The translations under genes were made by a program, and so were the position numbers. From positions 744,001 to 808,000 of the forward strand of contig NZ_JACRTF010000001.1 in assembly GCF_014385165.1 (NCBI RefSeq): a DNA stretch of 64,000 nucleotides, read 5' to 3'. The notes under the pieces were generated by a model that did no database searches, was not told the DNA's origin, and worked only from the letters and a program-made list of their open reading frames with translations. The stretch is from Jilunia laotingensis (GTDB lineage: Bacteria > Bacteroidota > Bacteroidia > Bacteroidales > Bacteroidaceae). Below are positions 1 to 8,402 of the stretch, one piece after another; the stretch's first letter is position 1; each line of letters starts with the position of its first letter.

Positions 1-1162
1 TTAAAACCAAATAAGTTGAATTAAAAAATATTGCCGTACAAATAAATATTTGGCTTTTCCCTTTAGCCAGTAAAACATATCCCATAGCCCAAGATGCAAT
101 TTTAAAGATATTCCCCAACATAGCCCAATTCACATAAGTAACAGCATTGAGAAAACTTTTTGAATAAAGTATTCTAATCGCAACTGGCATTAAAAATAAT
201 GCTATAATTATAATTGGTGAAGCTATCAATATACCTATTTCGGCTTGTTTGTTTACTTCATCTTTAATTCTTAAATTATCTTTGTTTACTGCAGCCAAAC
301 GTGGATAATAATCAGTCGCCATAGCAGTGAATATCAATCCAAAATAGCCCTCAGAAATTGAAAAACCAGCTTGAAAAATTCCTGCATCTATAATCCCTCC
401 TTTTTGTGTTATATAAGCTTTTAAGATGTACCCAGCAATAATAGCCAATGATCCGCTAAACATCATAGCTATACCTAACTTAATCAGTCCCAAACCGTGC
501 CCCAAAGATTTCAAAAAGGGTTCATTCACTTTTACCGTTTTTATCTTCTTGGCATAAACCGAAGAAAATATGAGTGTACAAACTGCCGAAATAATAATAG
601 ACGGCACAATGCCATTATAAGAAAATAAATAGAAAAGGGGGATCGACAATAGTAAACCGACAAATGAACCAATCATTCCCGATTTAGCCATATAACCAAT
701 TTTCCGCATTCCTTGCAAAGCAGCTAATTGTCCTGAACTTAAGGCTGCAAAAAACAGAACCACAGATAACCATATAAAAGACCATGTATATTCTTTATTA
801 CCAAAAGTCCATTGGCTTAGATGAGAAGCTAGTAGTAATGTGACTATAAATCCCAAAAGCCCTGTTAGAAGCAACCAACGTTGCAAAGTTTTCAATATAC
901 GAGAGACTTTTACAATATCACCACTCCCTGCAGCCTCTGAAATTTCCTTTACCGCACTGGAGTTTATCCCCAAGCCTGTAATCGTTTTTAAAACATCTAA
1001 AGTAGAATTCAACATTCCAAATAATCCGATCCCCGTAGGACCTAGCAGTACAGCAAGAATTTTGGATTTAATGATATTTATCAATATATTAAAGATCTGC
1101 ACGCCTCCAAATATACTGGTTGCTTTGAATATTTGGCGATAGGTTGACTGTTGATTTGTCAT
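1..1162 (-). CDS. Oligosaccharide flippase (Wzx/O-antigen translocase type), C-terminus outside window
   Basis: Reads without a stop from an ATG at 1162 to the window edge, giving 387 residues of a multi-pass membrane protein; the C-terminus is missing. Hydrophobic segments alternate with short polar loops over the whole length, and the N-terminal stretch around residues 10-50 (SIFGGVQIFNILINIIKSK, then LLGPTGIGLFGML) is typical of the polysaccharide flippase (MATE/MOP) superfamily. Known role of the family: moving undecaprenyl-linked glycan repeat units across the inner membrane. It is divergent from the glycosyltransferase gene at 1242, separated by 79 bp, which places it in a surface polysaccharide locus. 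The substrate cannot be told from sequence. Confidence 0.85.
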   Translation of the reverse strand, partial: MTNQQSTYRQIFKATSIFGGVQIFNILINIIKSKILAVLLGPTGIGLFGMLNSTLDVLKTITGLGINSSAVKEISEAAGSGDIVKVSRILKTLQRWLLLTGLLGFIVTLLLASHLSQWTFGNKEYTWSFIWLSVVLFFAALSSGQLAALQGMRKIGYMAKSGMIGSFVGLLLSIPLFYLFSYNGIVPSIIISAVCTLIFSSVYAKKIKTVKVNEPFLKSLGHGLGLIKLGIAMMFSGSLAIIAGYILKAYITQKGGIIDAGIFQAGFSISEGYFGLIFTAMATDYYPRLAAVNKDNLRIKDEVNKQAEIGILIASPIIIIALFLMPVAIRILYSKSFLNAVTYVNWAMLGNIFKIASWAMGYVLLAKGKSQIFICTAIFFNSTYLVL

Positions 1163-1241
1163 CTAATTAAAAAGTTCATTTACCTCCACAAAAATATGAC
1201 GTATAAGTTAAATAACAAAGCAAATTATTATCTTTGTTCCC

Positions 1242-2120
1242 ATGAATGTAAAATTAAGCTTCATTATACCGTTTTATGGTAATGCAAACAAGGAACTATT
1301 AAATCGCTGTATTAAATCCATTAAAAATCAAGGAATAAAAGACAGTGATTATGAAATTATCATTGCAAATGATAACGGAAGAGGTTTAGGTGGAGCACGC
1401 AATATTGGCCTGAGCCAAGCAATAGGCAAATACATTATTTTTATAGATGCAGATGATTACATTTTCCAAGACAGTCTGCTTAAATGCTTAGCACTTATAG
1501 AAATCCATGAGCCAGACATCCTCTCCTTCGGTCTCAGAAAGGTCATTATCAACCAAAGCAAATTAACTCTTGAAAAGAGATTTTCATATTCAACATATCT
1601 TTCAGGTGCTGAATATATGAGTTCCCACAATTTTACAGGAAGTGCATGCCGGCATATATTTCGTAAAGAATTTATATCTTCTTTTAGATTTGCAGAAAAC
1701 CGATACCATGAAGATGAAGACTTTGTCGCAAAAGCATATTGCTTTGCACAAAAAACAATTATCACGGATTATCCGGTTTACGCTTATTGTTGCCAGCAAC
1801 AATCTATTACAAGTACACAAACAAAGGAAACGCAAACAAAACGGATAAACGACTTTCATGCCATGTTGATGCGAATTGATCATTTATTAAAAACAGAAGA
1901 GTTGATCTCTCAGATTTCTCAAAACGCGTTAACTCGTAGATTAAATTTCCTTACTATAGATTACATACGACAATTAAGAAGGAATAAACTCAGCATAATG
2001 GAAATTCGAACCAAAATAAAAGAATTAGTCAACGACGGACTATTACCCTTACCGGATAAAAGTTATTCTTGGAAATATTCTATAACATGTAAAATTATAA
2101 ATACATTAATTTATTTATGA
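1242..2120 (+). CDS. Glycosyltransferase family 2
   Basis: 292 residues. The N-terminus has the GT-A nucleotide-binding fold: LSFIIPFYGN at residues 5-14, then GGARNIGLSQAIGKYIIFIDADD, where the DADD is the metal/nucleotide-sugar binding DxD-type motif. Family role: transfer of a sugar from a nucleotide donor to a lipid-linked glycan on the cytoplasmic face of the membrane. Its stop overlaps the next start by 4 bp (ATGA), so the two transferases are translationally coupled. The domain begins right at the annotated ATG, so the start is well fixed, yet a promoter-like TATCTTTGT lies only a few bases upstream (1229-1237). Donor and acceptor are not predictable. Confidence 0.88.
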   Translation: MNVKLSFIIPFYGNANKELLNRCIKSIKNQGIKDSDYEIIIANDNGRGLGGARNIGLSQAIGKYIIFIDADDYIFQDSLLKCLALIEIHEPDILSFGLRKVIINQSKLTLEKRFSYSTYLSGAEYMSSHNFTGSACRHIFRKEFISSFRFAENRYHEDEDFVAKAYCFAQKTIITDYPVYAYCCQQQSITSTQTKETQTKRINDFHAMLMRIDHLLKTEELISQISQNALTRRLNFLTIDYIRQLRRNKLSIMEIRTKIKELVNDGLLPLPDKSYSWKYSITCKIINTLIYL

Positions 2121-3214
2121 AAATATTACTAATCGGAGAATGTAGCAATTTACACTGGACACTTGCTCAAGGTTTACGTATTTTGGGCCATGAAGTACAT
2201 GTTGCAGCAAGCCATAATGGGTGGAGACAATATAAATTTGACATTTCATTAAATCGTCAAACAAGCAGTTTCAAAGACGGCTTACTTTGTTTAGGACGAA
2301 TATTATATCATTTCCCCAAATTCAGAAATTATGATATCGTTCAGATCAATCATCCCTATTTTTTACGTATACGTTCTGAAAAAGCCTTGCCTTTTTATCG
2401 TTACCTTAAAAAATACAACAAGAAGATTTTCCTCGGAGCATTCGGAACTGATTATTATTATGCAAAAGCATGTATGGAAACTAATACGTTTCGCTATTCC
2501 GATTTCAAAATCGGTAATACTTTTAAAGACACTCCAACTAATCGAATAGAATTACAAGAATGTCTAACAGGTGGAACAGCCCGTGCCAACCAAGAAATAG
2601 CAAAAACATGTAATGGGATTATAGCATGCCTTTGGGAATACTATGTATCCTATGCACCATATTTCGAAGATAAAGTCACCTTTATACCCTTACCTATTAA
2701 TTGCAACGAAATAACAAGTCGAGTGCATAATATACCCGATAAATTAAATTTCTTCATAGGTATCCAATCTGAACGCAGTGATGTCAAAGGAACAGATATC
2801 ATGTATCCGGTACTAAAAAAAGTACAACAGAAATATCCTGATTTATGCCATATCACTGAAGCCAAGAATATTCCTTATATTCAATACCAAAAACTACTGG
2901 ATGGAGCAGATGTCCAATTAGATCAGTTATATTCTTACACCCCATCAATGAATTCACTTTTGGCAATGGCCAAAGGAATTGTAGTAGTAGGAGGTGGAGA
3001 AGAAGAAAATTATGATATATTAAACGAAAAGCAATTACGTCCTATTATAAACGTTTATCCTTCGGAAGAAGACATTTTTCAAAAGTTAGAAGATATTGTA
3101 TTGCATAAAGAAAGAATACCTGAGCTTTCGGCACAGAGTATAGAATATGTCCAAAAGCACCATGACTATATAAAAGTAGCCCAAGAATATGTTGATTTCT
3201 GGACAACACATTAA
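2117..3214 (+). CDS. Glycosyltransferase, GT4-like (GT-B fold)
   Basis: 365 residues, beginning MKILLIGECSNLHWTLAQGL, a GT-B N-terminal Rossmann start. The C-terminal half has the donor-binding features of GT4-type enzymes: a FIGIQSERSDVKGTD segment and an acidic stretch, LLDGADVQLDQLYSYTPSMNSLLAMAKGIVVV, which fits the usual place of the EX7E-like motif, although the classical motif is not exact. It is coupled to the preceding glycosyltransferase by a 4 bp overlap and ends against a hairpin shared with the convergent aminotransferase gene. Likely adds a sugar to the same glycan; substrate unknown. Confidence 0.82.
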   Translation: MKILLIGECSNLHWTLAQGLRILGHEVHVAASHNGWRQYKFDISLNRQTSSFKDGLLCLGRILYHFPKFRNYDIVQINHPYFLRIRSEKALPFYRYLKKYNKKIFLGAFGTDYYYAKACMETNTFRYSDFKIGNTFKDTPTNRIELQECLTGGTARANQEIAKTCNGIIACLWEYYVSYAPYFEDKVTFIPLPINCNEITSRVHNIPDKLNFFIGIQSERSDVKGTDIMYPVLKKVQQKYPDLCHITEAKNIPYIQYQKLLDGADVQLDQLYSYTPSMNSLLAMAKGIVVVGGGEEENYDILNEKQLRPIINVYPSEEDIFQKLEDIVLHKERIPELSAQSIEYVQKHHDYIKVAQEYVDFWTTH

Positions 3215-3250
3215 TTTTCCATTCTTTGACAAGTTACTATGCAAGAAGAA

Positions 3251-3287
3251 AGATCCGGGTACAAGACATTATATGCAATCCGGATCT
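3251..3287. terminator. Hairpin between convergent polysaccharide genes
   Basis: Arms AGATCCGG (3251-3258) and CCGGATCT (3280-3287) with a 21-base loop lie between the stop of the glycosyltransferase at 3214 and the stop of the convergent aminotransferase at 3286. Probably a bidirectional terminator; there is no strong T-tract. Confidence 0.5.
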
Positions 3288-4386
3288 ATTCAAACCTATT
3301 TAGTGCAGCAATCACCTGTCCCACTTCCTCGTCCGACATTTGCGGAGAAAGCGGAAGACTCAGTACCTCGCGATGAATTCGTTCGGTAACAGGTAGATCG
3401 AGAGAGCTATATTCACTCAAAGCCCCTTGTTTATGTGGTGGAATAGGATAATGGATCAATGTCTGTATTCCCATTTCTGTAAGATAAGCTTGCAAACGGT
3501 CACGAACAGGTGAAAAGATAGGAAAAATATGAAATACATGCTGTTCCCATTCATCGACCTGAGGCAAAGTCAACAAAGAATTATGTATACCATCTATATA
3601 AAGGCGCGCAATCGTCCGGCGACGTTCATTGTTGGCATCCAATCGCGAAAGTTTGACTGAAAGTACGGCAGCCTGTAATTCGTCAAGTCTGCTGTTAATG
3701 CCCTGGTAAGGATGTATATATTTTGCAGAAGATCCGTAGTTACCCAATGAACGCGCTAAAGAAGCTACTTCTTCATCATCAGTAACAACAGCTCCACCAT
3801 CGCCCAAAGCTCCAAGATTTTTAGAAGGATAAAAGCTAAACGCGGCTGCATCTCCCAGATGTCCGGCATGTTTTCCTTTATATACCGCACCGTGCGCTTG
3901 TGCTACATCCTCTACTACTTTCAAATGATAACGATGGGCAATGGCAAGGATCGGATCCATATCCGCACAACGCCCATAAAGGTGTACCGGGAGTATGGCA
4001 CGGGTACGGGAGGTTATGCATTCTTCTATTTTTTCAGGATTTATATTGCAGGTATCCCAACAAGGTTCACAGAGTATCGGTTTCAGTCCGGCACGAAGTA
4101 CACCGATGATAGTAGCTATACAAGTATTGGCAGGTACAATCACTTCATCTCCGGGTTGCATAATGCCCAACTGCTGGTAAGCCATAAAAATAAGTGTCAG
4201 TGCATCCATACCATTTCCCGTACCTACGCAATATTTCGCTCCGCAATATTCCGCAAATCGAGACTCGAATTTTGCATTTTCATTTCCCTGAATATACCAT
4301 CCGGATTTAATCACTCTATTTATTGCCTCCGACAGTTCAGGCTCGAACGAGTCACTGACACGCTGTAATTCAAAATACTTTATCAT
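3286..4386 (-). CDS. DegT/DnrJ/EryC1/StrS aminotransferase (sugar 3-aminotransferase, FdtB/QdtB type)
   Basis: 366 residues, the normal length for PLP-dependent nucleotide-sugar aminotransferases. Visible features: GNGMDALTL near residue 57, [11 protein letters not shown] with the PLP-interacting Asp160, and [18 protein letters not shown] with the Schiff-base lysine Lys189. It is preceded by a ketoisomerase-like gene and an acyltransferase-like gene, and overlaps the latter by 17 bp. In the FdtA-FdtB and QdtA-QdtB pathways the isomerase makes the 3-keto sugar and this enzyme aminates C3 to give dTDP-3-amino-3,6-dideoxyhexose. The C3 assignment rests on this neighbour; family membership alone would also allow C4 amination. 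Confidence 0.88.
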   Translation of the reverse strand: MIKYFELQRVSDSFEPELSEAINRVIKSGWYIQGNENAKFESRFAEYCGAKYCVGTGNGMDALTLIFMAYQQLGIMQPGDEVIVPANTCIATIIGVLRAGLKPILCEPCWDTCNINPEKIEECITSRTRAILPVHLYGRCADMDPILAIAHRYHLKVVEDVAQAHGAVYKGKHAGHLGDAAAFSFYPSKNLGALGDGGAVVTDDEEVASLARSLGNYGSSAKYIHPYQGINSRLDELQAAVLSVKLSRLDANNERRRTIARLYIDGIHNSLLTLPQVDEWEQHVFHIFPIFSPVRDRLQAYLTEMGIQTLIHYPIPPHKQGALSEYSSLDLPVTERIHREVLSLPLSPQMSDEEVGQVIAALNRFE

Positions 4387-5362
4387 TTGACAGGAATTTT
4401 AAATTTAATTCATAAGCATCATATACGACAGCACGACCTCCGAATCCTTCTTTCTGAAAAATCAATCCTGCATTCAGATACCGCCCCCCCTCTTCAACCG
4501 AAGTTCCAAAATCGAAATACTTCTTGTTTGCGTACCGGTCATAAAGCAAATAATCGAACAAATAATCAAGTGCGCCTACACTTCTCCCATATTCGGTTGA
4601 ACCGATGTATTGAACATGGGCAACTTGCCGAGTAACATACACCACACATCCCCCTATGGTTTCACCCTCCACATTTACAACGCGGTGGAGTTCTATCTCT
4701 GCAGGAAAATAACAATGAAGCAGCATCATCTCTTTCAAAGAATGTACAGGCTGTGCGTCATAACGTTTCTCCAGATTGGCTTCTAATATCGGCCAAAAGA
4801 GTTCAAAGGCGTTGTCCGTACAAATGTTCAAACCTGTATGTTGGGCTTTTTTCAATTTCCGGCGGTGCAAGGTACGGAAAGGGAGAGGTTTGTCTAGTAA
4901 GACTACCGAAGAAATCTTGCGTTCAATCACATGTGCATTTGTACGGAAAAGAACATAAAGATCTTCCTCCGAAGGATAAGCATGATATATATGTGGAACC
5001 GGACGGTATATGATTCTCTCCACTTCCGGTATTTCCTTCAGATATTGAAAAAGCAAACGGAATATTTCCAGTACCAAATCTATTGTTGCCTGATAAGAAA
5101 GGAGCAATCCACCGTATGTCAATCCATTATGAGTGCAAAAAGCATTTCCGGAAAGATGAGCCGGCAATAATGCGATCAGTTGTTCCCCTTTGTAGAACAT
5201 CAACGAATGATCATCGAACCGATCGGAGTGATAGTCCATATAATCACGTTGCAATAAGAAAGTCCCATTCTTAGTCTCCGGAACGAATTGATCCCAAATG
5301 TGTTTCAGATCTTGAGTATAACGGGTTACGTTTAACCGCGATTCTGCAATATGCTCATTCAT
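4370..5362 (-). CDS. FemAB/GNAT-like acyltransferase in an amino-sugar module
   Basis: 330 residues without signal peptide. The C-terminal half reads as a GNAT fold of the FemAB-like type: [23 protein letters not shown] followed by [25 protein letters not shown] and a closing [21 protein letters not shown]. It sits between the ketoisomerase-like and aminotransferase genes with a 4 bp overlap upstream and 17 bp downstream, so all three are probably one translational unit. By position it would N-acylate the 3-amino group, the job done by the left-handed beta-helix enzymes FdtC or QdtC elsewhere; a different fold here is unusual. It could instead act on an already assembled glycan. Function is inferred from context. 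Confidence 0.7.
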   Translation of the reverse strand: MNEHIAESRLNVTRYTQDLKHIWDQFVPETKNGTFLLQRDYMDYHSDRFDDHSLMFYKGEQLIALLPAHLSGNAFCTHNGLTYGGLLLSYQATIDLVLEIFRLLFQYLKEIPEVERIIYRPVPHIYHAYPSEEDLYVLFRTNAHVIERKISSVVLLDKPLPFRTLHRRKLKKAQHTGLNICTDNAFELFWPILEANLEKRYDAQPVHSLKEMMLLHCYFPAEIELHRVVNVEGETIGGCVVYVTRQVAHVQYIGSTEYGRSVGALDYLFDYLLYDRYANKKYFDFGTSVEEGGRYLNAGLIFQKEGFGGRAVVYDAYELNLKFLSNDKVF

Positions 5363-5745
5363 CGTTTTATGAAATCCAAAAATTCCTCGTAAGAATTTAT
5401 ATAAGTTTCAGGACAATATACATGAGAAGCGAAAACTAATAAAACGGCATCCGAAGAGAAATTGCTCAGTTCATTCCAAGTAGCGGGAGGAACCAATAAT
5501 CCTTCCGATTTTGATGTCAGATGATACGTCCTTCTCCCATTCACATCTTCCAAACAAACATCTACACTGCCGTGGATAGCTATCAAATATTGATAAGACA
5601 GCCTGTTTGCATGTTTTCCACGCTCTTCTCCCTGTGGCACATCATATATCCAATAGACACGTGTCACTGTAAAAGGTACCTGTTTTTCAAATTCAAGAAG
5701 TGTCAAGCTACCTCGTTTATCTGTAAATGTCTTTAAATAATCCAT
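5359..5745 (-). CDS. Cupin-fold dTDP-sugar 3,4-ketoisomerase-like protein (FdtA/QdtA/WxcM family)
   Basis: 128 residues, a single cupin domain. The segment RVYWIYDVPQGEERGKHANRLSYQ, followed by HGSVDVCLED, matches the FdtA/QdtA/WxcM family, which converts dTDP-4-keto-6-deoxyglucose to the 3-keto isomer. Family members normally carry RGxHAH; here His45 is kept but the second histidine is Asn47. It is the first gene of the isomerase, acyltransferase and aminotransferase run. The missing His may mean altered stereochemistry, low activity, or a binding role only. The dTDP-glucose enzymes RmlA and RmlB are not in the window. Confidence 0.8.
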   Translation of the reverse strand: MDYLKTFTDKRGSLTLLEFEKQVPFTVTRVYWIYDVPQGEERGKHANRLSYQYLIAIHGSVDVCLEDVNGRRTYHLTSKSEGLLVPPATWNELSNFSSDAVLLVFASHVYCPETYINSYEEFLDFIKR

Positions 5746-5949
5746 ACTTTATAAGAAACGATATTTACCGGATATTATTATATGACTGAGGCTTTATGTT
5801 AACTTTACAACCGGAAATTAACGGATATGCTATATCGAATGACAATTGACAATAGATACATACATTAAATCTTATGAGTGAGTAAAAAGTATGAGAATAC
5901 AGGCTCTATTAAACAAGAAAATAGACAGATATGGCTAACCAGCGTTTGA

Positions 5950-6037
5950 GATATTAACACTCATCGCGCTGGACATTAATACCTATCACACTGAATATTA
6001 ATATCCATCACGCTGGGTATTAATACCCAACGTGATG
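5950..6037. repeat. 22-bp tandem array 1 (TATTAATACC family), four units
   Basis: Four consecutive 22-bp units begin at 5950, 5972, 5994 and 6016. Each contains a near copy of TATTAATACCCA followed by TCACGCTG or a variant; units differ at several positions. The centre GGTATTAATACC is self-complementary. Around the last two units ATCACG (6007-6012) can pair with CGTGAT (6031-6036), giving an almost perfect 30-base palindrome. It lies in the 360-bp gap 5746-6105, past the 3' end of the minus-strand Ser/Arg-rich gene and about 200 bp upstream of the ketoisomerase start. The same unit family recurs at 50272-50381. Nothing else was recognised in this gap. Confidence 0.85.
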
Positions 6038-6105
6038 GAAAAGGTTACTCATCAAACAAGTTATAAAACACTGAGAACGAATAGTTAGTAAATTCAAATG
6101 GTGTA

Positions 6106-7236
6106 TTATCTTCTTGAACTGTTTCCCCGTTCTGAAGAACCGGCAGAACTTGACGTGCTACTTCTACGACTGCTGCTGCCTGAAGAGGAATTTGAAGAGG
6201 AAGAGCTACGGCTCGGACTGCTTGAAACAGAACTTGATCGGGAACTATTACCCCGACTGGTGGATGTATTTCTTCCGCTTTCCGTATTATTCGTCCGCCC
6301 ACTTGTAGAGGAACCGGAGGAAGAATTCCTTCCTGAATTGCTTCCGGTAGAATTGCTTCGACGACTGGAAGAGGACCCTCTGTTAGAACTGTTACTTCCA
6401 GATGTACTTTCCTGTTTGGTAGACGAAGAAGCACCCGGACGGGAGGTGGAAGTGCTAGGACGAGAAGTCGAAGTACTTGGACGTGACGTACTTGGGCGTG
6501 TGGGAGTATCCGTACTGGTTGAGCTACCAGGACGGGCTGATGTACTTGGGCGAGTCGTCGTTCCGGGTCGAGTACTACTTCCAGGTCGAGTGGAAGTTCC
6601 GGGTCTTGTAACGTTGCCCGGTCTTGTATTCGTATTCGGACGGATCGTTACCGAACCGAAATCAGAACGGCGATTGGAACGATAGACCCTATCATTTCTA
6701 ACACTGAAATCACCGGAATAATGAGGATGATTGTAACGTCCACGATAGTAACCATCATGATAATGGTTCCGGTAATGCGCACCATTATAACTGCGATAGT
6801 GGTGAGGTTTAGGGAAATAAAAATGATTATGGTTTACATACGTGATGTAGACGCGGAAATTCCATCCACCCCCACTTGCATAAATCGGACGGTAAAAGTA
6901 ATCTGTCCGAAGGAAACGACGATATTGTGAATCAGACAACACCCACCGCAAATCCTCATTGCGTATATCCAAAGCTTCGTAATAATCATTCAAAGCCCAT
7001 TCGTACCCACGGATCACATCATCCATCAGATAACGGATCGAGTAAATGAAGTCGAAGTTTATCTCATACACATCATTATATTGCGGTGTATTCAAATTCA
7101 GTTCATAAGCCATCTTATCCGTCAGGAAACGGGTCTCCTTGCGAATGCGGCTATTGCTCATGGCGGCCATACATGTACTGCTCATGGCAGTCATCCCGAT
7201 GGCAAAAAGTATTAATATGATTCGTTTCATGATCAA
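6106..7236 (-). CDS. Exported protein with Ser/Arg/Thr-rich disordered tail
   Basis: 376 residues. A signal peptide (about residues 1-24, ending MAA) precedes a folded-looking region of about 110 residues (RIRKETRFLTDKMAYELNLN, IRYLMDDVIRGYEWALNDYYEAL, WVLSDSQYRRFLRTDYF), then a Tyr/His/Asn-rich stretch and, from about residue 195, a long low-complexity tail made of Thr-Arg-Pro-Gly-Ser steps and finally Ser/Arg runs. The tail is encoded by an imperfect tandem repeat at DNA level. The start may be two codons later (7230). It is the last gene of a run with the DUF4476 and BamE-like genes (gaps 14 and 27 bp). Function unknown; the basic, disordered end suggests binding to an anionic envelope polymer, but that is a guess. 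Confidence 0.75.
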   Translation of the reverse strand: MIMKRIILILFAIGMTAMSSTCMAAMSNSRIRKETRFLTDKMAYELNLNTPQYNDVYEINFDFIYSIRYLMDDVIRGYEWALNDYYEALDIRNEDLRWVLSDSQYRRFLRTDYFYRPIYASGGGWNFRVYITYVNHNHFYFPKPHHYRSYNGAHYRNHYHDGYYRGRYNHPHYSGDFSVRNDRVYRSNRRSDFGSVTIRPNTNTRPGNVTRPGTSTRPGSSTRPGTTTRPSTSARPGSSTSTDTPTRPSTSRPSTSTSRPSTSTSRPGASSSTKQESTSGSNSSNRGSSSSRRSNSTGSNSGRNSSSGSSTSGRTNNTESGRNTSTSRGNSSRSSSVSSSPSRSSSSSNSSSGSSSRRSSTSSSAGSSERGNSSRR

Positions 7237-7250
7237 TCGTTTTTATAGGG

Positions 7251-7928
7251 TTATCTATTTTCGTGATACTTCTTTATAAATTCATTTATTTCATTCTTAT
7301 CCATACTGAAAGTCAGTTGATCGATCGCCCGAAAAAAGTTCGGTTTATCCGCAATGCGAGGGTATATCTTTTTTAAGAACGCTTTCTTCTCGCTATCAAA
7401 AGTATAGAATTTGAGCAACCGGATACATTGGTCAGTAGTAAAATAAGAACTTATCAATGCATTGTTAAGTAGCTCTTCACGATCTGAAGTGAAATTTTGC
7501 TTATCCATCAAGTGGATGAATTGCTCAAAAGAACTGTTGCTCATCGGTGGGTCACCATACGCATCATGGGAGTTATGCCCGGGTCTATCCGGTCGGTTGC
7601 CATTTCCATGTCCCGGCCTGTGCGAATCGCGGATAATAATCTCTTTTATTTTTCCTACTGAGCAATAGACACGTTCATCAAAAAGTGCATCTTCCCTTCT
7701 GTAATCATCGCTCCGGTGTGCGGCATAAACTTCCACCCGGCAGTTCCCTCTCAAATTGGCTACAAAACAACTGTTTGTCGGCTCACAAATCCGTTGTCCG
7801 TCTACAAAGACCACAATTCTTTCACCCGGACTTTCAATCCGGATGCCATCCAATGAAAAAGCTTTTAGCGAAACTGCTGCCAAAAGAAAGAAGAAACCGA
7901 ATATCAATTTACGTATCATATCTATCAT
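7251..7928 (-). CDS. DUF4476 exported protein
   Basis: 225 residues. Signal peptide (MIDMIRKLIFGFFFLLAAVSLKAFS), a small beta-rich region containing DGIRIESPGERIVVFVDGQRICEP up to about residue 105, a Gly/Pro/His linker with HRPGHGNGNRPDRPGH, and a helical C-terminal DUF4476 domain from about 130 (FEQFIHLMDKQNFTSDREEL through LTFSMDKNEINEFIKKY). DUF4476 is common in Bacteroidota and its function is not known to me. It lies between the BamE-like lipoprotein (27 bp upstream) and the Ser/Arg-rich protein (14 bp downstream), so the three probably form an operon of envelope proteins. The start could also be the Met at 7919. Confidence 0.82.
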   Translation of the reverse strand: MIDMIRKLIFGFFFLLAAVSLKAFSLDGIRIESPGERIVVFVDGQRICEPTNSCFVANLRGNCRVEVYAAHRSDDYRREDALFDERVYCSVGKIKEIIIRDSHRPGHGNGNRPDRPGHNSHDAYGDPPMSNSSFEQFIHLMDKQNFTSDREELLNNALISSYFTTDQCIRLLKFYTFDSEKKAFLKKIYPRIADKPNFFRAIDQLTFSMDKNEINEFIKKYHENR

Positions 7929-7955
7929 TTTAAGTTTTAAAATATCTGAACTTCA

Positions 7956-8264
7956 CTAACACCCGATTGGTTGCGGGTGATGATGCTCATGCCCTTGGGG
8001 AAGTGTAAATGTATTCATGCTAATCACCTTGTCACCATCAAACGTTATCACAACCACCTTCCACTCACCCGGCACACCAGAGGCTTCCCGGTATTCCCAT
8101 TCTTCAATTTCCCTGTCAAAACGGCGGAAATCAGGTGTTCCGAAAAGCTTTGAAACTTCTTGCCTACTCATTCCTTCCTGTACCTTCATGATATTATTTG
8201 TTAGTATCCCGCAACTGGCAAACAACAGAGGAAATAACAATAAAAGCAATCTTAATCTTTTCAT
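7956..8264 (-). CDS. BamE/SmpA-like small lipoprotein
   Basis: 102 residues. Lipoprotein signal with lipobox LFASC near residue 18, then a BamE/SmpA-type fold: VQEGMSRQEVSKLFGTPD, followed by EEWEYR and a VVVITFDGDKVISM strand pair. The C-terminus is histidine rich (HEHHHPQ). Proteins of this fold bind other envelope proteins and act in the periplasm or at the membrane; this one need not be the true BamE, since bamA lies 34 kb away. First gene of the three-gene envelope run 8264-6106. Confidence 0.78.
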   Translation of the reverse strand: MKRLRLLLLLFPLLFASCGILTNNIMKVQEGMSRQEVSKLFGTPDFRRFDREIEEWEYREASGVPGEWKVVVITFDGDKVISMNTFTLPQGHEHHHPQPIGC

Positions 8265-8314
8265 AACCTACCTATTTTTAGTGAATCAACTTGGATATTT
8301 TCTTTATATCACAA

Positions 8315-8402
8315 AAATAGGGTGAGAAAACTCCCCACCCTAATGATTCTCTCTATTCGTAAGTAGGGTTTTCCCTATTGCAATTAGGGTCGCACCAATC
8401 GG
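8315..8402. repeat. Possible degenerate 22-bp array (TAGGGT motif in both orientations)
   Basis: TAGGGT occurs at 8318, 8364 and 8385 and its complement ACCCTA at 8337, so spacings are close to multiples of 22 bp, but the orientation alternates and spacing varies by 1-2 bp. AGGGTG and CACCCT can form a hairpin, so an ordinary terminator for the CvfB gene is equally likely. The last copy overlaps its stop codon. Confidence 0.3.

Noticed and set aside
5950..6037. CRISPR array
   Set aside because: Units are directly contiguous with a 22-bp period and no unique spacers, and no cas gene is nearby; the same holds for the other four arrays.
6098..6685. Long plus-strand frame rich in Glu, Leu, Pro and Arg
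   Set aside because: It is the antisense shadow of the Ser/Arg repeat tail of the gene at 6106-7236; low-complexity coding DNA keeps several frames open.
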